Source of the DNA: JBEKHT01 sp049511715
Lineage (GTDB): Bacteria; Chloroflexota; Anaerolineae; Anaerolineales; RBG-16-64-43
Reading direction: 5' to 3'
Length of the DNA: 64,000 nucleotides
Assembly (NCBI GenBank): GCA_049511715.1
Contig: JBEKXU010000010.1
Location: 32,165 to 96,164, forward strand
Below, in pieces: positions 1 through 8,930 of this stretch. Below the pieces are notes generated by a model. That model did not search any database and was not told the DNA's origin. It saw only the letters and a list, made by a program, of their open reading frames with translations. The translations under genes were made by a program, and so were the position numbers. Within the stretch, counting starts at the first letter, position 1. Each line of letters starts with the position of its first letter.

Positions 1-837
1 GTTGAACTGGATCCGGAGGGAAAGGTGGCTTACCGGGTAGGCGTCGGCCCGGAGGATCTCCTGCCGATCCATGCGAGTTCGGCCTCGCTGCCTCGGCCCG
101 AGCAGATTGTTTTCGCGCCGGAGGCGGAGGGACTCTTCCGCTGGGGAGACTATTGGATTCTTCCCCTGCTAGCACCGGGTGGCTCCGAGATGCTGGGCAT
201 GCTCGGCATGCGGCCGGGGGGGAATCGGGGGCCCCTGACCCGTGAGGAGTTGGAGCGACTCGGGCGCCTGGCTGAGCGAGCCGCTCAGGCGCTGGAGGAT
301 CGTCGCCTGCAGGCTACGGTTTTTTCCTCGGTGGATCGTCTCGTGCCCGAGGTGGACCGGATCCAACGGCTGAGTGCGGCCGCTCGGTACGGGCAGGCTA
401 TATTGCTGGCGGCTCCCAGCAACGGATTGGCTCCCGGGCCCGATCTTTTTCAATGGGTGCGCGATGCCCTGACCCATTACTGGGGTGGGCCGAAGCTCAC
501 TCAAAGCCCCCTGTTGCAACTCCGCGTGGTCCAGCAGCAGAGCCAATCCCGCGACGGAAACGAGGTCAACGCGTTGCGGGCCGTGCTCAAGGAGGCCATC
601 GAGCGGGTGCGCCCAGAGGGGGAGCGGCGCTTCACCAGCGAATGGTTGCTCTACAACATCCTGGAAATGAAATTCCTCGAGGGCCGCCGTGTGCGGGACA
701 TCGCCACGCACTTGGCGGTCTCGGAGGCCGACCTTTACCGCAAGCAGCGGGTAGCCTTGGAGGAGGTGTCGAGAGTCATTGCGGACATGGAGCGGCAATC
801 GACCGAACGGGCAACGGACTACGAGGTGGTCGGCTGA
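1..837 (+). CDS. GAF-like/HTH regulatory protein, 5' truncated by the window edge
   Basis: The reading frame is open from base 1, so the true start lies upstream; 278 codons are visible before the TGA stop. The first roughly 90 residues look like the end of a GAF-type sensory fold, with hydrophobic strands ending in a segment like MLGMLGMRPGG and then a helix. The last 70 residues (FTSEWLLYNILEMKFLEG..VRDIATHLAVSEADLYRKQ) have the spacing of a helix-turn-helix of the sigma-70 region 4/LuxR sort. No catalytic motif is visible. The S1-domain gene begins 68 bases downstream on the same strand. A sensory or transcriptional role is inference from the HTH; the family could not be named. Confidence 0.5.
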   Translation, partial: VELDPEGKVAYRVGVGPEDLLPIHASSASLPRPEQIVFAPEAEGLFRWGDYWILPLLAPGGSEMLGMLGMRPGGNRGPLTREELERLGRLAERAAQALEDRRLQATVFSSVDRLVPEVDRIQRLSAAARYGQAILLAAPSNGLAPGPDLFQWVRDALTHYWGGPKLTQSPLLQLRVVQQQSQSRDGNEVNALRAVLKEAIERVRPEGERRFTSEWLLYNILEMKFLEGRRVRDIATHLAVSEADLYRKQRVALEEVSRVIADMERQSTERATDYEVVG

Positions 838-905
838 GTGATACCCCCTGGAAGGGATCGGCCGAAGCGGTGTACTCTTGTATCGTGAGAAGCGAGGATG
901 CAAGA

Positions 906-1904
906 ATGAACTCAGACAAGGGACCGGAGGAATCGGACCGTCTCATCTTATGGGAGACCGGAGATTCGCTGCTGATGGATGAGGCCTGGTGGGCTTCCGT
1001 CCTGCAGGAGGAGCAGCGGGGGAAGCCAACCGGCCGGGCCAGAACAGGATCGCTCTCGGAAAAGAACGGCCTGGCGGCAGCGGATTGGCAGCGGGCTCGT
1101 GCTCTCTTTGAAAAGGATGAGGTGGTCTGCATGACCGTGGTGGGGTGCAACCGGGGCGGCCTGCTGGTCGAAGCCGAGGGAATGCGCGGGTTCGTGCCCG
1201 CCTCGCACCTGGTCAGTCTTCCCGTGCAAGGTTCGGAGGAGGAGAGGCAAGAGTTGATGCGCAAGCGCTTGGGTGACACGCTCTCCCTCAAGATCATCGA
1301 GTTCGACCCCGAGCGCGGACGGATCGTTTTCTCGGAGCGTGCGGCCAAGGCTGGGCCGGGGTGCCGGGCCCAATTGCTCGCCTCCCTGCAGCCCGGAGAA
1401 CGGCGCTTCGGAGAGGTCACCAATATCACCAACTTCGGGGTCTTCGTTGACCTCGGGGGGATGGAGGGTCTGGTGCACGTCTCCGAAATCTCCTGGGGCC
1501 GCGTCCTGCGCGCAGAAGACCATGTGCATTGCGGCCAAAAGGTGGAGGTGGAGATCCTAAGTGTCGATCGCGAGCAGGGCCGAGTGGCTCTCAGCCTGAA
1601 ACGAATGCAGCCCGATCCCTGGGCTACGGTGGGCGAGCGCTTTGAGGTCGGGCAACGAGTTCCCTGTCGCGTCACTCGCATCACAAGCTTCGGGGCGTTC
1701 GCCACGCTGGAAGAGGGGGTGGAAGGGCTGATCCATGTGTCCGAGCTGGGTCGAGGGTCGGTTGAGGATCCCCGCTCCGTCGTCCGCGAGGGAGATCGCT
1801 TGGTCGCGCGCATCCTTTCCTTGGATTGTGGATCCCGCAAGATGGCGCTCAGCCTGCGCGAGGCCGAGGATGGCTCCACGGACCAAATGACAGATCTGGA
1901 ATGA
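906..1904 (+). CDS. S1 RNA-binding domain protein (ribosomal protein S1-like), three S1 repeats
   Basis: The 332-residue product has a charged N-terminal tail of about 65 residues and three S1/OB-fold repeats at roughly 70-150, 165-235 and 250-320. The second and third carry classic S1 signatures (VTNITNFGVFVDLGGMEGLVHVSEIS and ITSFGAFATLEEGVEGLIHVSEL are read in pieces) and end in the VALSLK/MALSLR strand. It should bind single-stranded RNA, either as an S1-like translation factor or an RNA-turnover accessory; bacterial S1 proteins usually have four to six repeats, so this is a short form. ATG 906 is chosen because the S1-like sequence and hydrophilic tail start there; the longer frame upstream overlaps the previous gene. 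Its stop overlaps the ftsK start in an ATGA junction. Confidence 0.85.
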   Translation: MNSDKGPEESDRLILWETGDSLLMDEAWWASVLQEEQRGKPTGRARTGSLSEKNGLAAADWQRARALFEKDEVVCMTVVGCNRGGLLVEAEGMRGFVPASHLVSLPVQGSEEERQELMRKRLGDTLSLKIIEFDPERGRIVFSERAAKAGPGCRAQLLASLQPGERRFGEVTNITNFGVFVDLGGMEGLVHVSEISWGRVLRAEDHVHCGQKVEVEILSVDREQGRVALSLKRMQPDPWATVGERFEVGQRVPCRVTRITSFGAFATLEEGVEGLIHVSELGRGSVEDPRSVVREGDRLVARILSLDCGSRKMALSLREAEDGSTDQMTDLE

Positions 1905-4219
1905 CGGCAGGCCCTCTGCCTCCGAGCGAGCCCAAGCGCGGTTCGGCCATCCCCCCGCGGGGTCGAAGCCCATCGCTGGGTGACGGCGCGCACGAGATTT
2001 CCCATTTCCCGTATTTTGAGGATCTGGCAGCGATAGGGCTGGCCTTGCTGGCCTTGCTCTGCGCTTTGTCTCTTCTTGGCGCCGGACGTGGGACGCTGCT
2101 GACCGTGATGCGAACGGGGCTTCTCCTGTGGATGGGATGGGGTGCTTGGCTGATTCCCATCGCTTGCGGCTGGGCCGCGAGCCTATTGGTGCTTAGCAGG
2201 GCCAAGGGTGAGGTGCGGGTCGATTGGGCGAGGGTGATCGCTCTCGAGCTTGCCGCCCTGGCCTTCTTGGGCGTCCTGACTTTGATCGCAGGAAAAGAGG
2301 CCACGCTTGTCGATCAGGGTCGAGGGGGCGGAATCCTGGGCTGGGGACTGCTGGAGATTCTCGGGATGGCGATGGGTCCGCTGTGGCAGGCCATCCTGCT
2401 GGTGGCGGTCACGTTGGCACTGGCGGCCTACGGCTTTTCTCTCTCCCTGGCGAGGTTGGAGACTTGGGTCGGGAGAATCCATGGGAGACGGAAAGGGGCC
2501 GGCTTGGCAGCGACCGAAGGTTCTGCCGAAACGGCGGAGGAGAATGCTGGATCGCGCCCCGAGGAGGAACACCAGCCAGCCTCTCCTGCGCCCAGTCGGC
2601 CTTCGCCCTCGACCCGCCAGCCCGCGGGCCGGGAGATCCGCGACAGCCCCCGTATGAAGGCCCCCCTTTCGGTCAAACCTGCTCGTCAGAGACGCGATCG
2701 GCACCTCCCGCCTTTCGATGTCTTTGAGGGGGGCGAGGTCGAGTCTCCCGGAATCCGGGAGGTGAACCAGACGGCAGGAGCCATTGAGAAGACCCTGGCC
2801 GACTTCGGAATTCCGGCCAAAGTGGTTGGCTATCGCACGGGGCCCACGGTGACCCAGTTTGCAGTGGAACCCGGATTCATTGAGAAGCCTTCCCCGGACG
2901 GGACGCTCAGACGCGCAAAAGTGCGCGTCTCCCAGATCTCGGGTCTGGCCGATGACCTGGCCCTGGCTCTGGCCGCTCCCTCCTTGCGGATTGAGGCTCC
3001 GGTTCCCGGTCAATCCTACCTCGGGGTAGAGGTGCCGCATCGGAGGTCGTCCCTGGTCCGTTTGCGTCCGGTCATGGAAACCCCGGCCTTCCAGAAGAAG
3101 CACTCTCCCTTGCTGCTGGCGCTGGGCCTCGATGTGGCGGGTCAGCCCGTGGTGGCGGACTTGGCGGTCATGCCCCATCTTCTCATCGCCGGGACAACCG
3201 GGTCCGGAAAATCGGTTTGCATCACGGCCATGACTGCCTGTCTGGCGGCGAACAATACTCCCGAGGAGCTGCGGCTGGTCTTGATCGACCCCAAGATGGT
3301 CGAACTCGTGCGTTTCAACGGCCTGCCCCATCTGCTCGGCGAAGTAGAAACTGACTTAAGGCGGATTCTGACGGTCTTGCGTTGGCTCACTCGCGAGATG
3401 GATCGTCGCTATCGGCTCCTGGAGTCGTTCGGTGCTCGGCACCTGGAGGACTACAACCGCAAGGCGGGATCTCGCTCGGGGGGCGAGCGATTGCCGCGCA
3501 TTGTGGTCATGCTTGACGAACTGGCGGACCTCATGATGATGGCGCCCGATGAGACCGAGCGAACGGTGATCCGTCTGGCTCAAATGTCGCGAGCCACGGG
3601 CATTCATCTCGTCCTGGCTACGCAGCGTCCTTCCACGGATGTGGTCACGGGCCTGATTAAGGCCAATTTTCCGGCTCGCATTTCTTTCGCTGTGGCCTCC
3701 TCGGTCGATTCTCGAGTGATCTTGGACAGCCCGGGTGCGGAAAGCCTTTTGGGGCGCGGGGACATGCTCTTCCTGTCCCCAGAATCCGGAAGCGCACAGC
3801 GGCTGCAAGGGTGCTTTGTGAGCGACAGCGAGATCCGCAGGCTGATTGAGTTCTGGCAATCCTCTGGCGAAGGTCCCGGCGCAGAAAGTGTCCCGGTTGA
3901 GACTCCGGAGGGAGCGCCTGCTCAGACCTCGGCCGCAGGGCCTCCCTGGGAGAGCATGGTCCAGGAAGGGGGAGATCACCGGAGCGAAGAGGAGGCGGAA
4001 TTTGAGCAGGCGGTGGCGCTGGTGCGGCAGTACGGACGCGCCAGCGCCTCTCTTCTCCAGCGGAAAATGCGCATCGGCTACCCCCGGGCGGCACGCCTAA
4101 TGGACGAGCTGTACGAGCGCGGGATCATCGGCCGGGAGCAGACCGGTGGAAAGACCCGCGAGGTACTGGTGTCGCGCGAGCCCCGAGAGGAGCCCGAGGA
4201 AGAAGAGGAAGAAGAGTAG
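1901..4219 (+). CDS. ftsK: DNA translocase FtsK/SpoIIIE
   Basis: A 772-residue ATP-driven double-stranded DNA pump for chromosome segregation at the septum. The N-terminal ~200 residues contain about four hydrophobic membrane segments. A Pro/Ser-rich linker follows, much shorter than in E. coli FtsK. The motor then has a Walker A GTTGSGKSV near residue 430 and Walker B VVMLDELADL near 535, with the RecA-fold motif RPSTDVVTGLIKANFPARI. The C-terminal gamma winged helix (EEAEFEQAVALVRQYG..LLQRKMRIGYPRAARLMDELYERGIIG, in pieces) recognises KOPS-type sequences in the family. The protein ends in an acidic run of glutamates. The start at 1901 overlaps the S1 gene stop by 4 bases, so the two are translationally coupled. 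Confidence 0.95.
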   Translation: MTAGPLPPSEPKRGSAIPPRGRSPSLGDGAHEISHFPYFEDLAAIGLALLALLCALSLLGAGRGTLLTVMRTGLLLWMGWGAWLIPIACGWAASLLVLSRAKGEVRVDWARVIALELAALAFLGVLTLIAGKEATLVDQGRGGGILGWGLLEILGMAMGPLWQAILLVAVTLALAAYGFSLSLARLETWVGRIHGRRKGAGLAATEGSAETAEENAGSRPEEEHQPASPAPSRPSPSTRQPAGREIRDSPRMKAPLSVKPARQRRDRHLPPFDVFEGGEVESPGIREVNQTAGAIEKTLADFGIPAKVVGYRTGPTVTQFAVEPGFIEKPSPDGTLRRAKVRVSQISGLADDLALALAAPSLRIEAPVPGQSYLGVEVPHRRSSLVRLRPVMETPAFQKKHSPLLLALGLDVAGQPVVADLAVMPHLLIAGTTGSGKSVCITAMTACLAANNTPEELRLVLIDPKMVELVRFNGLPHLLGEVETDLRRILTVLRWLTREMDRRYRLLESFGARHLEDYNRKAGSRSGGERLPRIVVMLDELADLMMMAPDETERTVIRLAQMSRATGIHLVLATQRPSTDVVTGLIKANFPARISFAVASSVDSRVILDSPGAESLLGRGDMLFLSPESGSAQRLQGCFVSDSEIRRLIEFWQSSGEGPGAESVPVETPEGAPAQTSAAGPPWESMVQEGGDHRSEEEAEFEQAVALVRQYGRASASLLQRKMRIGYPRAARLMDELYERGIIGREQTGGKTREVLVSREPREEPEEEEEEE

Positions 4220-4438
4220 AACGTAGCCTGACCGGTCGGCGGCCCTTCCCCGTGGCGGGCTTGGGATTAGAATTCGAAAGGCCCGTCGGAAGACACTGCT
4301 GTGCCGTGCCCTATGGGCCGCCAGGAGCCTCGCCAAGGAGGAAGCCTCAGGGAGGCGTTGTTCGCCTGCGGCGGGCCTCGTGACTGGTCCGTTTCACCGA
4401 AGGATCCTTTCCGTTTCCTCCGGAAACCGGGAGCATTC

Positions 4439-5065
4439 ATGGACCCAGAAAGCGCAAGCCTGACCCGACCCCGATCTTTGTCCCAATGGATGCGAGCCCG
4501 CTTCAAGGTCGTCCTTGATCCAATCGCGGGTTTCTTGAATCGACTGGGACTGGCGCCGAACACGGTGACGCTGTTTGGTCTGGCCGGCAATACCGTCGCC
4601 TCGGTTCTGTTGGCCCTGGGCGACACGAGTCTGGGGGGAGGGATCGTTCTGATCATGGGCCCGATCGATGCCCTCGACGGGGCCATGGCCCGGCTTCGAG
4701 GCGAGCCTTCAGCTTTTGGAGGTTTTGTCGATTCGGTGACCGATCGCTACTCGGAGTTGCTAATCCTGGGAGGAGTGCTCACCCACTTTGCCCTGGAGCA
4801 AAACGCTCTGGGGGCGATCCTGACTTTTGCGGCGGCCGCGGGCTCGGTGATGGTGTCCTACACTAAGGCAAGAGCCGAAGCGCTCAAGTTTGAATGCGAT
4901 ATTGGCCTGCTGACGCGCGTGGAACGCTACTTGGTTCTCAGTCCTGCGCTAATTCTAAATGTGCCGCTCATTGGAGTTGGGATTATCGCCCTCTTTGCCA
5001 ATATCACGGCTCTCCAGCGTATTCTTTTCGTCCGAGCTCAGGCGCGGCGGATGCGTCACGAGTAG
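4439..5065 (+). CDS. CDP-alcohol phosphatidyltransferase (phosphatidylglycerophosphate synthase-like)
   Basis: The 208-residue membrane protein carries the family's CDP-alcohol signature DG-x2-AR-x8-G-x3-D-x3-D, read here as DALDGAMARL followed by FGGFVDSVTD, near residues 80-105. Hydrophobic helices surround it. The enzyme transfers a phosphatidyl group from CDP-diacylglycerol to an alcohol acceptor at the inner face of the membrane; PgsA-type glycerol-3-phosphate or inositol-phosphate acceptors both occur in this family, and the sequence does not decide between them. ATG 4439 is preferred over the upstream ATG at 4301 because the upstream 46 residues have no membrane or family character. 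Lgt follows after 37 bases, so a lipid/lipoprotein operon is likely. Confidence 0.88.
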   Translation: MDPESASLTRPRSLSQWMRARFKVVLDPIAGFLNRLGLAPNTVTLFGLAGNTVASVLLALGDTSLGGGIVLIMGPIDALDGAMARLRGEPSAFGGFVDSVTDRYSELLILGGVLTHFALEQNALGAILTFAAAAGSVMVSYTKARAEALKFECDIGLLTRVERYLVLSPALILNVPLIGVGIIALFANITALQRILFVRAQARRMRHE

Positions 5066-5102
5066 AGGGCCGGGTCAGGGGAGGAAACAAGGGAAAGACC
5101 CT

Positions 5103-5966
5103 ATGTCGATTGACTCCTACGGGATCCATCTCGGAATACTGTATGTTCGATTCTATGGCCTCATCCTGATGACGGGTGCGATCGCGGCCGCGTTTCTGGC
5201 CGAACGACAGGCCGGGAAGCTTGGCCAGGACCGGGACCGGGTTTGGGACCTACTGATTTGGGTCCTGATATTCGGCGTCATCGGCGCCCGGCTATGGCAC
5301 ATTCTGACTCCTCCGGAGAGCATGATCGAGGGCGGCATTACCGCCAGCTACTACCTGACACATCCTTTGGATGCCCTGGCGATTTGGAGGGGTGGCCTGG
5401 GGATCCCCGGGGCGATCGCCGGAGGCGTCCTGGCGATGCTCTGGTACACGAGGAGAAACAAGCTCAGTTTTGCCTCCTGGCTTGACGTTGCGGCACCCGC
5501 CCTGGCCCTCGGCCAGGCGATTGGCCGCTGGGGGAATTTCGTCAACCAAGAGTTGTATGGCATGCCAACGAAATTGCCCTGGGCCATCTACATTGCTCCG
5601 CAGAACCGCCTGCCGGGCTTTCAACAGTACGCCTACTACCATCCCCTGTTTCTCTATGAATCTTTGTGGGACTTGCTCAACCTGGGGGTTCTTCTTTATC
5701 TGACCGAACGGCACCACGGCCCGCTGCGTGCGGGGGACCTGTTCTTGATCTATCTGATTATCTATCCCGTGGGCCGATTCTTCTTGGAGTTCCTGCGGCT
5801 CGACCCCTCTCCGGTGGCCGGGGTGGATATCAACCAGGTCCTCATGGCAGTGGTCGCTGTGGTGAGTGCTGCCCTGCTCCTCTGGCGGCATCGGGTCAAG
5901 CGCCCCTTGCCGGGAGTCCCCCTGGGGGTTGCCTCCGAAGGCCCCGACGGGATCGCCAAAGCCTGA
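5103..5966 (+). CDS. lgt: Prolipoprotein diacylglyceryl transferase
   Basis: A 287-residue polytopic membrane enzyme that moves diacylglycerol from phosphatidylglycerol to the lipobox Cys of prolipoproteins. The Lgt signature GRWGNFVNQELYG lies near residue 140, followed by the YHPLFLYES segment typical of the family, and about seven hydrophobic helices are visible. ATG 5103 is chosen over the in-frame start at 4959 because it has a GGGAGG-like site 15-20 bases upstream and the protein then begins directly before the first periplasmic/membrane segment. It follows the CDP-alcohol phosphatidyltransferase, which may make its phosphatidylglycerol substrate. Several predicted lipoproteins occur in the window (20013-21071, 46645-47781). 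Confidence 0.95.
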   Translation: MSIDSYGIHLGILYVRFYGLILMTGAIAAAFLAERQAGKLGQDRDRVWDLLIWVLIFGVIGARLWHILTPPESMIEGGITASYYLTHPLDALAIWRGGLGIPGAIAGGVLAMLWYTRRNKLSFASWLDVAAPALALGQAIGRWGNFVNQELYGMPTKLPWAIYIAPQNRLPGFQQYAYYHPLFLYESLWDLLNLGVLLYLTERHHGPLRAGDLFLIYLIIYPVGRFFLEFLRLDPSPVAGVDINQVLMAVVAVVSAALLLWRHRVKRPLPGVPLGVASEGPDGIAKA

Positions 5967-6051
5967 GGGGGGAGATGAGACCAGAGGGCTCCTCCCTTGC
6001 AGGACGGAAGGGAGGAAAGGCTGTCGTTCGGTTGGGGAGGTCCGCTGAGCC

Positions 6052-7005
6052 GTGATTGAGGCCCGGGGTCTGACCAAGTGGTTTGGTGACCGGTGCGTGG
6101 TCGACGGCCTCACTCTTCGCGTGGGGAGCGGAGAACTTCTGGCGTTGCTCGGACCGAATGGAGCGGGGAAAACAACCACCATCCGCATGTTGGCTGGAAT
6201 CCTCCATCCGACCTCCGGAGGAGCGCAAGTGGGGGGATTTGATCTGCTCGAACATCCTCAGGAAGTGCGGGAGACCGTTGGGGTTTTGACCGAACAGCAC
6301 GGCTTGTATACGCGGATGCGTGCCGGAGAGTACCTGGACTTCTTTGGGTCTCTGTATGGGCTCCCGGCTCAGGAACGCAGAGAGAGGGCGGCACGGCTGC
6401 TGGCCCGGCTTTCCCTCCAGGTGGATCAGGATCGCTGGCTGGCCGAATACTCCAAAGGGATGCGCCAGCGGATCTCACTGGTTCGCGCCCTCTTGCATGA
6501 TCCCCACGTTCTTCTGCTGGATGAGCCCACCTCGGCGCTCGACCCCGAGTCAGCCCACATTGTGCGATCCCTTCTGAGGGAACTGCGGAGCGAAGGTCGG
6601 GCGATCCTCACCTGCACGCACAACCTGATGGAGGCCGAGGAACTGGCGGATCGCATCGCGATCCTGCGCCGGGGCCGCCTCATTGCTCAAGGGACACCCG
6701 GCCAGCTGCGGTCCGGCCTGCGCGGTTTGCCCACCTTTGAGGTTCGTCTGTCCGCTCCTTGGGACGGGGTCGCGGAGGGGCTTCCCGACTGGATCGAGAT
6801 CGTGGCCTCGGGTGACACGTGGTTTCGCTATCGGGTGGCCGAGCCCTTGGAAACGAATCCTCTCCTCGTGCGGCGTTTGGTCGGATTGGGGTTCCCCATC
6901 CTTGAGCTTCGGGAGGTTACCCCGAGCTTGGAAGAAGTCTACCTCGGCGCAGTGGCCGAGGGCGAAGACCGCCCCGGTGATGACCTCAGGGGGAGCGAAT
7001 CATGA
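6052..7005 (+). CDS. ABC transporter ATP-binding protein (ABC-2 exporter type)
   Basis: The 317-residue ATPase has Walker A GPNGAGKTT near residue 35, a Q-loop region (LTEQHGLY), signature YSKGMRQRISL near 140, Walker B VLLLDEPTSALD and an H-loop THNLMEAEELADR. Its C-terminal ~90 residues resemble the accessory domain of CcmA/NatA-type subunits of multidrug or Na+ exporters. It starts at GTG 6052. Its stop overlaps the start of the permease gene by 4 bases (ATGA), so the pair is a transporter operon. The substrate is not evident. Confidence 0.92.
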   Translation: MIEARGLTKWFGDRCVVDGLTLRVGSGELLALLGPNGAGKTTTIRMLAGILHPTSGGAQVGGFDLLEHPQEVRETVGVLTEQHGLYTRMRAGEYLDFFGSLYGLPAQERRERAARLLARLSLQVDQDRWLAEYSKGMRQRISLVRALLHDPHVLLLDEPTSALDPESAHIVRSLLRELRSEGRAILTCTHNLMEAEELADRIAILRRGRLIAQGTPGQLRSGLRGLPTFEVRLSAPWDGVAEGLPDWIEIVASGDTWFRYRVAEPLETNPLLVRRLVGLGFPILELREVTPSLEEVYLGAVAEGEDRPGDDLRGSES

Positions 7006-8459
7006 GCCTCGCCATCCCAGCTAGGTCCATGGGGATCCACTGGCATCGGGTCGGCACTCTGGTTCGCAGGGAGTTGCGCGACCAGTTGCGGGACTGGCGG
7101 GTGGTCATTCCCCTGGTCATTCTGACGGGGGTCTTCCCGTTGCTGATGAACTTCACGGCGCGAACCGCGCTTGATTTTGTCAGCCGCTATGGTGCGCCAC
7201 TCATCGCCGAGCAGCTTTTCCCGTTTCTGCTGATGATCGTCGGATTCTTTCCGACCTCCGTCTCGCTGGTGATCGCCCTCGAAAGTTTCGTGGGCGAAAA
7301 AGAGCGCTTCACCCTGGAGCCCCTGTTGTCGACGCCTCTCAGTGACCAGGAGCTCTTCATTGGAAAGGCCATGGCCTCGACCGTCACGCCCGTGGCCTCG
7401 GCGGGGCTGGGAATCATGGTGTATCTGGTGGGATTGCACCAGACCACTGGCTGGTCGCCCAGCGCGGGGTTGCTCCTGCAAATCCTGGTCTTGACGGTCG
7501 CCCACGCGGTCGGCATGGTGAGCGCTGCGGTCGTCATTTCGGCCCAGACCAATTCGGTCCGAGCGGCCAACCTCCTGGCTTCGTTCATCATTATCCCCGC
7601 GGCACTCCTCGTGCAGGGCGAGAGCCTGATCATGTTCTGGCGCCGCTACGACGTCCTGTGGTGGGTGATCCTGGGCATCCTCCTGCTGGCCACGGTGCTC
7701 GTGCGGATTGGGCTGCGACGTTTTCGCCGGGATGAGCTCCTGGAACACGAGGTGGAGGAGTTGCGCTTTGATCGTTTGTGGTCGCAGCTGGTGCAGCGGC
7801 TGACAGCGGGAGCTCGCTCGCCTCGGGCGTGGTACCGTGACGCGGTTTTTCCCGCCTTGCGCCGGGTTTGGGAGGCGGGTCCCTGGGTCCTGCTGGCTAT
7901 GCTTCTCGGCGCGGGCCTGGGCATCGCTTTCGCGCAGCGGTTTCCTTTGTCTTTGCCGGGCTTGGCGGAAGCGCGTTCGGGCCAGGAGGTCATGCAAGCC
8001 CTCCAAGAGCAGGGGTTCTTCTCTCCGGCCGGAGTGCTCCTGATCTTTGTTCACAACCTGCAAGCGATCTTGCTGGCCAGCATCCTGGGGATCTTCTCGC
8101 TGGGCGTTCTCGCGCTCATTGCTCTGATGGCGCCTATTGGTCTGGTCACCTATGCGGCCGCGCTCGTTGGCCTGGCTGGCGGAAGCCCCTGGCTCTTTCT
8201 GGCCGCCTTTGTTCTCCCCCACGGCATCCTGGAGATTCCGGCGGCTTGGCTCGCCGGAGCCAGCATGCTGCGCCTGGGGGCTTGCATGCTGGCCGAACCC
8301 GACCGACGCACTCTGGGTGAAATCTGGATCGAGGCGTTTGCGGATTGGGTCAAGGTCAATGTCGGCGTGGTTGCGCCGCTGCTGCTCGCGGCGGCCGTTG
8401 TGGAGACCTATGTGACCCCGGCTATCGTGGCCTGGGGTCTCGCGAGGGGGATGTTTTGA
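7002..8459 (+). CDS. ABC-2 type permease fused to a SpoIIM (stage II sporulation protein M) domain
   Basis: The 485-residue protein is in two halves. Residues ~1-245 are an ABC-2 permease with about six hydrophobic segments, partner of the ATPase encoded just upstream. Residues ~290-485 match the SpoIIM/DUF95 fold: a first helix WVLLAMLLGAGLGIAF, a helix after IFVHNLQAILLASILGIFSLG, and the hallmark HG-x2-E (PHGILEIPAAWLAG). SpoIIM in Bacillus acts with SpoIID and SpoIIP in septal peptidoglycan remodelling; isolated SpoIIM-domain proteins also occur in non-sporulating bacteria with MoxR/vWA genes. No sporulation genes are visible here, so the fusion suggests an export or envelope function rather than sporulation. 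The domain assignment is from motif recognition. Confidence 0.82.
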   Translation: MSLAIPARSMGIHWHRVGTLVRRELRDQLRDWRVVIPLVILTGVFPLLMNFTARTALDFVSRYGAPLIAEQLFPFLLMIVGFFPTSVSLVIALESFVGEKERFTLEPLLSTPLSDQELFIGKAMASTVTPVASAGLGIMVYLVGLHQTTGWSPSAGLLLQILVLTVAHAVGMVSAAVVISAQTNSVRAANLLASFIIIPAALLVQGESLIMFWRRYDVLWWVILGILLLATVLVRIGLRRFRRDELLEHEVEELRFDRLWSQLVQRLTAGARSPRAWYRDAVFPALRRVWEAGPWVLLAMLLGAGLGIAFAQRFPLSLPGLAEARSGQEVMQALQEQGFFSPAGVLLIFVHNLQAILLASILGIFSLGVLALIALMAPIGLVTYAAALVGLAGGSPWLFLAAFVLPHGILEIPAAWLAGASMLRLGACMLAEPDRRTLGEIWIEAFADWVKVNVGVVAPLLLAAAVVETYVTPAIVAWGLARGMF

Positions 8460-8930
8460 GGTGGTATTTCTTGAGTCGGAACGCCCAGGGCTAACCAGGT
8501 CTGGTGGATCGCCCTTTGGCCGCTTCTGACGCCTCCTGATCGGCCTGGACTCGCGGGCGGGCGCATCGCCCACTTCCCTCAGGGTCATCCGCCTGGGGTG
8601 GAGAGCCACCTGTGAGGCTCCTGGTGCGGACTTAGGCACTTTTCCAGAGCGCCGATTTGCCGGGGTGAATCCAGGGGCCTAAAAGATGAGCACGCCTTGG
8701 GACAACGCGGGGCCCGGGGATCGCGGAACAAGACAGAATCCAAGACGTTCCGGCGGATCGCCGAGGACTTCTTCACTGCTCCGCGTTCGGGTCCCCTGAG
8801 CCTTGCCCAGTCCGGCGGGAATCGCCGGGGAGGGATGGGGCGGGTGGCTTGCGCCGAGGAAGGGGAATTCGCCGAAATCAATCAAACTGGCAAGAAACGC
8901 CTATGGTACAATCCTTTCGGGAAGCGGAGA
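8460..8930. other. Intergenic region of 471 bases with the hsp20 promoter at its 3' end
   Basis: Between the exporter operon and hsp20 I see no reading frame with protein-like composition and no RNA-gene signature; small open frames here (for example 8585-8881 minus) look like chance frames. The only supported element is the extended -10 listed at 8904-8912. Confidence 0.4.
8904..8912 (+). promoter_or_regulatory. Extended -10 promoter upstream of hsp20-lon
   Basis: TGG followed by TACAAT forms an extended -10 element. A transcript from it would start near 8919, about 12 bases before the hsp20 ATG. No clear -35 is present and I see no CIRCE or HrcA-type inverted repeat. Confidence 0.5.

Noticed and set aside
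7002..8459. Endospore formation suggested by the SpoIIM domain
   Set aside because: No other sporulation gene is visible; FtsK/SpoIIIE is universal, and SpoIIM-like domains occur in non-sporulating bacteria.
6939..8639. 566-residue open frame on the minus strand opposite the ABC/SpoIIM permease
   Set aside because: Its translation is rich in Arg, Gln, His and Gly with no family features, and it is antiparallel to a well-supported gene; typical shadow frame in GC-rich DNA.
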